Origin: Oscillospiraceae bacterium
GTDB taxonomy: Bacteria; Bacillota; Clostridia; Oscillospirales; Ruminococcaceae
Length of the DNA stretch: 12,257 bases
Assembly: GCA_022511485.1 (NCBI GenBank)
Contig: JAFLUJ010000066.1
Span: 1 to 12,257, forward strand
Direction of reading: 5' to 3'
The translations under genes were made by a program, and so were the position numbers. Within the stretch, counting starts at the first letter, position 1, and the number at the start of each line of letters is the position of its first letter. The notes under the pieces were generated by a model. That model was given only the letters and a program-made list of their open reading frames with translations, did not search any database and was not told the DNA's origin. Positions 6,255 to 12,257 of this stretch are shown piece by piece.

Positions 6255-7307
6255 ATGGAACAAATTAATAATATAACCCAGGTATCAGTCGTTCCGGACA
6301 GCGAAGAACGCAGACAGATACGTAAGCAGTATAATCGCACTGCATTGATCATGTTAATAAATATCCTGTTTTTCAATGTGGTCGCATTGATCGTTTCACG
6401 CTTTATTTTTGCATATTACGGCGGAGGCTTTGAAAGAGAAGCGCTTATCAGGGGAAAAGAGATCTTTTATAAGAATGAGTTTGTCTCCACTTTATTTTCC
6501 TGTCTTATACCGATAGTTAGCGAGGTAACAGTTATAATATTTGGAACAAAGCTTCTTAATCTGAATCTTAAGTCTCTTGTTACACGTGACGGTTACAGCG
6601 GCGGGACGGTCATGAAGCTGATAACTCTCATTATAGGAACTCAGACTGCCGGTTCAATAATCATCGTTTTAATTGGCTTTGTTCTTGAAAAGTTCGGACT
6701 GTCAGGAGAAACTGTGGACATTTCAGCAACTACATCATTCGGTGCAAATGCTTTTCTGTGTTTCTATGTATGCCTGCTTGGACCGGTGCTTGAAGAGCTC
6801 TTATACCGTGGAGTTCTGCTCCAGTCTATGCGAAAATACAACGAAAGATTTGCTATATTCCTCTCCGCTGCTGTATTCGGACTTATGCATCAGAATTATC
6901 AGCAGTGTATACCGGCGTTTATTTCCGGTGTTGCTCTTGCTGTTGTTACGATAAAGTATAATTCTATTGTTCCTTCCATATTTGCCCATATTGTTGCCAA
7001 TACTTCAAATATGCTTTTTGGATATATGTTACAGTATGCTGATCCTGACTACTATACCGGAACTATTCCGGACACATTGCCTCAGGGGGGAGCGCTGGCA
7101 GTAGTTATTGTCAACGCCATTTTCCATTATGGATTTCTCATCGCCGCTCTCATTGTCGGGATAGTGGCTATTGTTAAGGGAAACAACATGACTGTGCCAA
7201 CTCCGGCGGGAAAAGCAAGAAGCAGGGTATTTTTCTCCTGCGTTCTCTGGTGGATAGTTCTGGCAGCATATGTGTACTTTTGCTTTATAGAGCCATTTAT
7301 GAAATAA
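6255..7307 (+). CDS. CPBP family intramembrane glutamic protease (Rce1/ABI-type)
   Basis: Integral membrane protein of 350 aa with about eight predicted membrane helices. All three conserved CPBP motifs are present: E180-E181-x3-R185 in EELLYRGV, H212 in FGLMHQN, and H245-x3-N249 in HIVANTSN. These residues build the active site of type II CAAX prenyl endopeptidases and their bacterial relatives, which cleave within membranes. Bacterial members are linked to bacteriocin maturation or self-immunity and to surface-protein processing; the substrate here is unknown. ATG 6255 is chosen because AAAGGAA (6243-6249) sits 5 bases upstream; an earlier in-frame ATG at 6210 lies only two bases after the -10 and is excluded. 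It is a single-gene unit with no bacteriocin precursor visible nearby. Confidence 0.9.
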   Translation: MEQINNITQVSVVPDSEERRQIRKQYNRTALIMLINILFFNVVALIVSRFIFAYYGGGFEREALIRGKEIFYKNEFVSTLFSCLIPIVSEVTVIIFGTKLLNLNLKSLVTRDGYSGGTVMKLITLIIGTQTAGSIIIVLIGFVLEKFGLSGETVDISATTSFGANAFLCFYVCLLGPVLEELLYRGVLLQSMRKYNERFAIFLSAAVFGLMHQNYQQCIPAFISGVALAVVTIKYNSIVPSIFAHIVANTSNMLFGYMLQYADPDYYTGTIPDTLPQGGALAVVIVNAIFHYGFLIAALIVGIVAIVKGNNMTVPTPAGKARSRVFFSCVLWWIVLAAYVYFCFIEPFMK

Positions 7308-7333
7308 TGGGACTCATCCATACTATCTATGCC

Positions 7334-7352
7334 GCCCCCTTGATATGGGGGC
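7334..7352. repeat. GC-rich hairpin downstream of the CPBP gene
   Basis: GCCCCC (7334-7339) pairs with GGGGGC (7347-7352) around a TTGATAT loop. The sequence GCCCCCTTGATA recurs, in the other orientation, in the hairpin at 12176-12193. No T tract follows on the plus strand, so it may be a repeat element rather than a terminator. Confidence 0.55.
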
Positions 7353-7393
7353 TAAGCATACATAATGATTTGCTGTTGCTGACGGTGGGGGAG

Positions 7394-7430
7394 AATATGC
7401 CCGCGGGGGATTCCCCGCTTTGTGCATATT
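7394..7430 (+). terminator. Possible transcript-end hairpin of the CPBP gene
   Basis: An outer 7-pair stem AATATGC/GCATATT (7394-7400 with 7424-7430) encloses an inner 6-pair stem GCGGGG/CCCCGC (7403-7408 with 7413-7418). The inner stem is followed by only three T, so it is a weak or factor-assisted terminator at best. The rest of the 247-base gap between genes holds no coding frame that I trust. Confidence 0.45.
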
Positions 7431-7476
7431 GCTGTTAAAAGTTCCATTTTTTATCCCTTTTTTATTTTGTTGTCTA

Positions 7477-7506
7477 TTGACGAAAAAATATCAGTAATGC
7501 TATAAT
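7477..7506 (+). promoter_or_regulatory. Promoter of the MBOAT gene
   Basis: TTGACG (7477-7482), an 18-base spacer and TATAAT (7501-7506), with TGC directly before the -10 giving an extended -10. The leader to ATG 7555 is about 40 bases. Confidence 0.8.
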
Positions 7507-7554
7507 TAAAGTATAATATAATTTAAAATTCTGGTAAGGGGCATAAGTGACAAA

Positions 7555-9150
7555 ATGATATTCGCCGATCTGTTTTTCTTATATTTGTTTCTGCCTGCGG
7601 TCATAGCAGCTTATGCCCTGGCAAGATGCGGGGATGCTTTCCTGAATTCTGTGCGCAGCAAGACAGGCTCCGGAAAGCTCATATCCGAAAGCCCAGTTAT
7701 AAACGTGGTCTTGATGATATATCTGCTGATCTTTTATCTCAGGGGGGAGTTTATTTACGCCTCCCTTATGCTGTTGCTTATATTATTGTGCTCCTTTGGT
7801 GCGGCGGATAACGAAAATCCCTTTTCAAACTCAGTTCTGATAATCTTTTCACTGATCTTTTATGCCTGGGGAGAGCCTTTTTATGTGGCGCTTATGCTTC
7901 TGAGCGTAGCAGTGAATTATATTATAGGTCTTCTTATAGATCGCGGAGGAAGAAAATCCAAGGCTGCTCTTGCTGTTGGTGTGACGCTTAATGCTGCAAT
8001 AATATGTGTATTCAAATATTCCGGATTTATTGCGGAAACATTAAATTCCCTTGGACTTGCAGTTCCTGTTCCGGATATAACTCCTCCCATAGGGATAAGC
8101 TTCTATACCTTCCAGTCCATATCATACCTTGCGGACGTCTACTACGGAAAGGTGTCGGGTCAGCGCAGCATGGCGGGGCTTCTTATGTACATTGCAATGT
8201 TTCCTCAGCTTATTGCAGGACCTATCGTCCGTTATACATCTATTTCGGAAGAGATCGAATCCCGAAGTATTTCCCTGAAGGATATTTCGGAAGGCTCATT
8301 CCGTTTCCTGATAGGACTTGGTAAAAAGGTTATTCTTGCCAATCAGCTTTCGGTGGTCTCATCCCGGTTTCTTGACGGGGATCTTGGCGCAGTCTCGGTA
8401 GCGGGAGCGTGGCTTGGAATAATCGCGTTCACTTTCCAGATATACTTTGACTTTTCCGGATATTCGGATATGGCGATCGGTCTGGGTCGGTGCTTCGGCT
8501 TCCACTTTGATGAAAACTTCAATTATCCTTATATAAGTCAGACGATAACGGATTTCTGGCGCAGATGGCACATTTCGATGGGATCATTTTTCAGGGACTA
8601 CGTTTATATCCCATTGGGAGGAAATCGTAAACATCAGCCTCTCAACCTGCTGATAGTGTGGTTTCTTACGGGTCTATGGCATGGCGCAAGCTGGAACTTT
8701 GTTCTGTGGGGGCTTTACTTCGGAGTGATAATCGTCATTGAAAAATACACTATTGTAAAGGTACAGAATAAGATACCAAGGGTACTGCTTCATATTTACA
8801 GTATTTTCCTCATTGTTTTTGGCTGGGTGATCTTCTATTTTGAGGATTTCGGCAGACTGGGACAATTTATCAAGGTGATCTTCGGGGCAGGAGGAAACAG
8901 GCTGTGGGATATTATTACCGGAAGCGAGCTTGCCGGAAATGCGTATCTGCTTGTTATCTCGCTGATATGCTGCTTTCCTCTGGCACACCTTGTCAAGGAC
9001 GGGTATAAGGAGTCCATGAAGAAAAAGAATGCCGTTTCCGCAGTGATACTGACAGCAGGAAAAACTGTTTGTGCTTTTGTAATACTGGCAGCGAGCACGC
9101 TTCTTCTTATAGGGAACACGAACAATCCATTTTTATATTACAGATTCTGA
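7555..9150 (+). CDS. MBOAT family O-acyltransferase (AlgI/DltB-like)
   Basis: Polytopic membrane protein of 531 aa that transfers acyl groups across the membrane to an extracytoplasmic acceptor, usually a polysaccharide or teichoic acid. Family features are clear: PPIGISFYTFQSISYLADVYYG, MFPQLIAGPIVRY, then DFWRRWHISMGSFFRDYVYIPLGGNR with H339, and LTGLWHGASWNF with the invariant catalytic-type H376. The N-terminal membrane hairpin is present twice (48-78 and 90-120), which explains the length above the usual 470-500 aa. No AlgJ/AlgX, SGNH hydrolase or dlt genes flank it, so the acceptor is unknown. ATG 7555 is preceded by a weak AAGTGA at 4 bases and AAGGGG at 13 bases, so translation initiation may be modest. 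It is a single-gene unit. Confidence 0.92.
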   Translation: MIFADLFFLYLFLPAVIAAYALARCGDAFLNSVRSKTGSGKLISESPVINVVLMIYLLIFYLRGEFIYASLMLLLILLCSFGAADNENPFSNSVLIIFSLIFYAWGEPFYVALMLLSVAVNYIIGLLIDRGGRKSKAALAVGVTLNAAIICVFKYSGFIAETLNSLGLAVPVPDITPPIGISFYTFQSISYLADVYYGKVSGQRSMAGLLMYIAMFPQLIAGPIVRYTSISEEIESRSISLKDISEGSFRFLIGLGKKVILANQLSVVSSRFLDGDLGAVSVAGAWLGIIAFTFQIYFDFSGYSDMAIGLGRCFGFHFDENFNYPYISQTITDFWRRWHISMGSFFRDYVYIPLGGNRKHQPLNLLIVWFLTGLWHGASWNFVLWGLYFGVIIVIEKYTIVKVQNKIPRVLLHIYSIFLIVFGWVIFYFEDFGRLGQFIKVIFGAGGNRLWDIITGSELAGNAYLLVISLICCFPLAHLVKDGYKESMKKKNAVSAVILTAGKTVCAFVILAASTLLLIGNTNNPFLYYRF

Positions 9151-9158
9151 AAAACACA

Positions 9159-9190
9159 ACAGCCGCACAGGGATTTTCCTGCGCGGCTGT
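9159..9190 (+). terminator. Hairpin after the MBOAT gene, probable transcript end
   Basis: ACAGCCGC (9159-9166) pairs with GCGGCTGT (9183-9190), and after one mismatch CAGG pairs with CCTG, with a GATTTT loop. The stem is strong and starts 9 bases after the stop, but the plus strand has no T run behind it. The minus strand is slightly better placed (TGTGTTTTT), for transcription from the right. Confidence 0.55.
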
Positions 9191-9220
9191 AATTATCTAT
9201 TATGATTTACATTACCACAC

Positions 9221-9244
9221 AAACATTTCAATATTGTAATGTTT
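9221..9244. promoter_or_regulatory. Near-perfect palindrome upstream of the ABC operon; candidate BceR-type operator
   Basis: The arms AAACATT and AATGTTT flank CAATATTG with one base between each; 11 of 12 base pairs match over 24 bases. Its core TTTCA-ATAT-TGTAA (9226-9239) differs at one position from TnACA-N4-TGTAA, the BceR site I recall from Bacillus. It ends 15 bases before the -35. Six T follow (9242-9247), so an AT-rich terminator for the preceding gene is the alternative reading. Confidence 0.5.
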
Positions 9245-9259
9245 TTTCACATTAAAAAC

Positions 9260-9288
9260 AGGACATAAAAAAATAACCGTAGTATAAT
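9260..9288 (+). promoter_or_regulatory. Promoter of the ABC transporter operon
   Basis: TATAAT at 9283-9288 is exact. AGGACA at 9260-9265, 17 bases upstream, is a 4-of-6 match to the -35 consensus, as expected for a promoter needing an activator. The leader to ATG 9313 is short, about 20 bases. Confidence 0.65.
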
Positions 9289-9312
9289 CAAATTAAAACA
9301 GGAGGAATCAAA

Positions 9313-10077
9313 ATGGAATTACTAAGAATACAGCAAATCGAAAAATACTACGGAAATAAATCAAGCCTTACCAAAGCAATTGACGATATTTCCTTTACAG
9401 TGGACGAGGGAGAATTTGTTGCTATAATGGGAGCTTCCGGAAGCGGAAAGACTACCCTCCTCAACTGCATTTCCACAATTGACAGGGTAACATCGGGACA
9501 CATCTACCTTGAAAAAACGGATATTACCTCCCTGAAAGGAAAAGAGCTGAATCAGTTCCGCCGGGAAAAATTAGGCTTTATCTTTCAGGATTTCAGCCTG
9601 CTGGATACCCTCACCGCCTACGAAAACATTTCTCTCGCCCTGTCAATACAAAGACTTCCCGCCAAAAAGATCGACGAGGCAGTAAAGAGGGTAGCAAAGC
9701 AGCTTGATATTGAGGACGTCCTCCAGAAATATCCCTACCAGATGTCCGGAGGTCAAAAGCAGAGGGTTGCTTCCGCAAGAGCCATCGTCACCGGTCCGAA
9801 GATTATTCTCGCAGACGAGCCTACCGGAGCGCTGGATTCAAAGTCTGCCAAATTGCTTCTTGAACAGCTGAACCGTCTTAACCGTGACCATAACGCTACG
9901 ATAATGATGGTAACTCACGATTCATTTACCGCAAGCTATGCAGGACGTGTCCTGTTCATAAAGGACGGCAGGGTGTTCAATGAGATACGCAAGGGCTCGG
10001 ACAGCCGCAAGCAGTTTTTCAACAAGATCATTGATGTCGTTACTCTTTTAGGGGGTGATGTAAGCGATGCTCTTTAA
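9313..10077 (+). CDS. ABC transporter ATP-binding protein, BceA-like
   Basis: Cytoplasmic ATPase of 254 aa in the MacB/BceA class. It shows Walker A GASGSGKTT (40-48), Q-loop Q92 in FIFQDFSLLD, signature MSGGQKQR (144-151), Walker B IILADEP with E169, the D-loop ALDSKSAK and the switch H202 in VTHDS. All catalytic residues are present. The C-terminal tail (RKQFFNKIIDVVTLLGGD) is typical of BceA-like proteins paired with a long FtsX-type permease. AGGAGG at 9300-9305 is 7 bases before the ATG. The gene overlaps the permease by 11 bases, so the two are co-translated. The predicted complex senses and detoxifies peptide antibiotics at the membrane. No BceRS two-component genes are in the window. 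Confidence 0.93.
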   Translation: MELLRIQQIEKYYGNKSSLTKAIDDISFTVDEGEFVAIMGASGSGKTTLLNCISTIDRVTSGHIYLEKTDITSLKGKELNQFRREKLGFIFQDFSLLDTLTAYENISLALSIQRLPAKKIDEAVKRVAKQLDIEDVLQKYPYQMSGGQKQRVASARAIVTGPKIILADEPTGALDSKSAKLLLEQLNRLNRDHNATIMMVTHDSFTASYAGRVLFIKDGRVFNEIRKGSDSRKQFFNKIIDVVTLLGGDVSDAL

Positions 10078-12127
10078 AATTTCCGTCAACAATATAAGAA
10101 AAAGCCTCCGGGACTATGCCATTTATTTTTTTACACTGATAATCGGTGTCTCTATCTTCTATGTGTTCAATGCCATCAACACACAGACCGCCTTTCTTGC
10201 AGTATCACAAAATACCAGACAGCTCATGGAGCTTCTTAACACTCTGCTTTCTGGGGTAAGCGTCTTTGTCTCCATAGTGCTGGGACTTCTGATAGTCTTT
10301 GCCAGCCGCTTTCTTATGAAGAGGAGGAACAAGGAGTTCGCCCTGTACCTTATTCTTGGTATGGGTAAGGGAAAGATCTCCGCAATACTGCTTGTTGAGA
10401 CCCTTATCATCGGAACAGGCTCTCTTATCGCAGGACTTTTTGCCGGTATAGGAATTTCCCAGCTTATGAGCGCTCTGGTAGCAAATCTTTTTGAAGCGGA
10501 CATGACCGATTACAGATTTACCATCTCCGTGGAATCCATCATCAAGACCATAATTTATTTCGGGATAATGTATGTGGTGGTGATGATCTTCAACAGCATA
10601 ATGATAGGCAGATGCAAGCTTATCGACCTTATGCAGTCTGGAAAGAAGTCCGAAAAGATGAAGCTGAAAAATCCTCTGTTATGCACCGTGATTTTTATAA
10701 TTGCAGCCATCGGACTTGGCTATGCTTACTATCGTGTCGCATACAACAACGCCAGCATGAACAACAAGCTGATAATTTCAATGATAATCCTTGGTTCTGT
10801 GACCACCTTCCTGATCTTCTGGTCGGTGTCAGGACTTCTGCTGCATATCGTCACATCTGCAAAAAGAGTGTATTTCAGAAGCCTTAACTGCTTCACTTTC
10901 AGGCAGATAAGCAGCAAGATAAACACCACTGTCATGTCGGTAACCGTCATTAATCTGATGCTCTTTGTGACAATATGCACCCTGTCATCGGCGTTTTCTG
11001 TCAGAAATTCCATGAATGCCAATCTGAACGAGCTTTGTCCCGCAGACGCTATGTTTTATCTCCATATATACTCTGATACCGAGGTTTCCGACGATATTCC
11101 TGAAAATGTTATAGGCGCATATGAAAAATACGGTTTGGACGTGACCGAGTATTTTTCCGAATATGTCAGTCTGGACGTATATATTACAAAGGAGCTTACA
11201 TTTTCCAGCTTCTGCGGTGACAAACGTGATGAAATAGAAGGTCGTTTCCCCAATCTGATGTTTGACGGAATGGAGGATATTGTAAGGCTCAGCGATTACA
11301 ACAGGCTTATGGCTCTATACGGCAGAGATCAGCTTCAACTGGAAGACGATGAATTTATTCTGGTCTGTGACTTCCAGTCGATCAGGGATATACGTGACTA
11401 CATTCTCGCAGACGGCAGGGATATAACCATCTCAGGACATACTCTGAGACCAAAATACAGCGAATGTCAGGACGGATTTATTGAAATTTCCGCCCAGAAA
11501 ATGAACTTAGGAATATTTATCGTCCCCGACAGCACGGTAGACAGCATAGTTCCCCTCCGAAACTACTTTATCGGCAACTACGGTGTATCATCTAAAGAGG
11601 GCAAAGAAAACGCTGAACAAGACGTATTAAAAACACACTCCCGCTTTAAAAGTGAAAAATCCGCTGACGAATCAGGCTCCGAATTTTATCTGTCCCTGAA
11701 CACAAGGATAGACATTGCAGATGCAACCATAGGTCTGGGTGCAATGGCAGCGCTTCTGGGACTTTACATCGGAGTGGTCTTCCTCATTTCCTGCGGAGCA
11801 ATACTTGCATTAAAGGAGCTTTCCGAATGTGCGGACAGCGTCCAGAGATACGCCATACTCCGTAAGATCGGCACAGAGGAAAGGGACATTTCCCGCTCAC
11901 TTTTCCGTCAGATGGGGATATTCTTTCTGCTTCCCCTGCTGCTTGCCTGTGTACATTCAATATTCGGCATGAAATTCGCAATGCTTATCCTTGAAATATT
12001 CGGAACTGAAAAGCTGACGGAGTCCATCATTTTCACAGCAGTTATGGTTGCGATCATCTATGGAGGATATTTCCTGATCACATATTTCTGCGGAAAAAGT
12101 ATTATCAGAGACAAAGCTGAGCCTTGA
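10067..12127 (+). CDS. ABC transporter permease, BceB-like (FtsX superfamily)
   Basis: Membrane partner of the preceding ATPase, 686 aa. Ten membrane helices can be drawn in the BceB pattern: about 17-39, 54-80, 108-130, 155-180, 200-220, 232-260 and 288-312, then a large extracytoplasmic region at about 313-555, then 560-585, 618-640 and 655-677. The external loop of about 240 residues between helices 7 and 8 is the BceB hallmark and recognises the peptide or its lipid-bound target. MacB and LolC differ in having four helices. AGGGGGTGAT (10050-10059) gives strong ribosome pairing 7 bases before the ATG, inside the ATPase gene. The likely role is resistance to a cell-wall-active peptide; the substrate cannot be read from sequence. 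Confidence 0.9.
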   Translation: MLFKISVNNIRKSLRDYAIYFFTLIIGVSIFYVFNAINTQTAFLAVSQNTRQLMELLNTLLSGVSVFVSIVLGLLIVFASRFLMKRRNKEFALYLILGMGKGKISAILLVETLIIGTGSLIAGLFAGIGISQLMSALVANLFEADMTDYRFTISVESIIKTIIYFGIMYVVVMIFNSIMIGRCKLIDLMQSGKKSEKMKLKNPLLCTVIFIIAAIGLGYAYYRVAYNNASMNNKLIISMIILGSVTTFLIFWSVSGLLLHIVTSAKRVYFRSLNCFTFRQISSKINTTVMSVTVINLMLFVTICTLSSAFSVRNSMNANLNELCPADAMFYLHIYSDTEVSDDIPENVIGAYEKYGLDVTEYFSEYVSLDVYITKELTFSSFCGDKRDEIEGRFPNLMFDGMEDIVRLSDYNRLMALYGRDQLQLEDDEFILVCDFQSIRDIRDYILADGRDITISGHTLRPKYSECQDGFIEISAQKMNLGIFIVPDSTVDSIVPLRNYFIGNYGVSSKEGKENAEQDVLKTHSRFKSEKSADESGSEFYLSLNTRIDIADATIGLGAMAALLGLYIGVVFLISCGAILALKELSECADSVQRYAILRKIGTEERDISRSLFRQMGIFFLLPLLLACVHSIFGMKFAMLILEIFGTEKLTESIIFTAVMVAIIYGGYFLITYFCGKSIIRDKAEP

Positions 12128-12175
12128 CCCTTAGCTACCCCCACCCTTAGTAAAACAAATAATTTAGTTTACAAA

Positions 12176-12193
12176 GCCCCCTATCAAGGGGGC
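12176..12193. terminator. Hairpin downstream of the ABC operon, possible terminator
   Basis: GCCCCCT (12176-12182) and AGGGGGC (12187-12193) form a perfect 7-pair stem with loop ATCA, 49 bases after the permease stop. There is no T tract on the plus strand; the minus strand has only TTTG. It shares its sequence, inverted, with the 7334-7352 hairpin. Confidence 0.5.
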
Positions 12194-12196
12194 GGG

Positions 12197-12257
12197 TAGG
12201 AAATTATACTATTCCTAAATCAAAACATTGACTTGTCAATGTTTTGATTCGCCGTAT
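12197..12257. repeat. Hairpin cluster at the right window edge, truncated
   Basis: TAGGAA/TTCCTA (12197-12202 with 12212-12217) is followed by a perfect 15-pair hairpin, arms 12218-12232 and 12235-12249 with a TT loop. The next bases are CGCCGTAT, identical to the left arm of hairpin B in the 3964-4145 element. The window ends inside this presumed next hairpin. No gene is visible from 12128 to the end. Confidence 0.65.

Noticed and set aside
12127..12150. Direct repeat ACCCTTAG (12127-12134 and 12143-12150) as an attachment site
   Set aside because: Eight bases at a 16-base offset, with no integrase or element boundary nearby, is too little evidence.

Overview
The window looks like a chromosomal stretch from a low-to-mid GC Gram-positive gut or rumen Clostridia, most likely Ruminococcus or a close relative in the Oscillospiraceae. 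This is inferred from gene content: a clostridial-style short FeoB, a BceAB-type transporter, an AlgI-type MBOAT, surface repeats, strong TTGACA/TATAAT promoters, AGGAGG ribosome sites and abundant intergenic hairpins. No species was identified by search. No rRNA, tRNA, transposase or CRISPR array was seen.

Layout, left to right. (1) 1-895(+): the 3' end of an AT-rich surface protein with a fibronectin-III remnant, cell-wall-binding repeats and an unrecognised C-terminal domain, followed by a terminator at 1054-1096. (2) 1123-3464(+): a consensus promoter, an inverted repeat over the start site, then overlapping feoA and feoB for ferrous iron uptake. (3) 3511-3836(-): a 78-aa membrane protein under a consensus promoter that carries two GAAC-N4-GTTC (LexA/DinR-type) boxes, one filling the -35/-10 spacer and one over the expected transcription start. 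(4) 3872-4145: terminators and a compact cluster of perfect hairpins, including a cloverleaf-like unit, abutting the 3' end of (5) 4144-5943(-): a Na+/phosphate symporter-family protein with a PhoU-like tail. (6) 6180-7307(+): a CPBP (CAAX-type) intramembrane protease with its own consensus promoter. (7) 7477-9150(+): an MBOAT O-acyltransferase with a duplicated N-terminal membrane segment. (8) 9226-12127(+): a BceAB-like peptide-antibiotic ABC transporter behind a palindrome resembling a BceR site. (9) 12128-12257: another hairpin cluster, cut by the window edge.

Apart from feoAB and the ABC pair, the genes are independent transcription units, each with its own promoter. The shared theme is the cell envelope and ion homeostasis: iron, phosphate, surface acylation, membrane proteolysis and antimicrobial-peptide export. 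The most notable points are the apparently SOS-controlled small membrane protein and the family of composite hairpin elements at gene ends.
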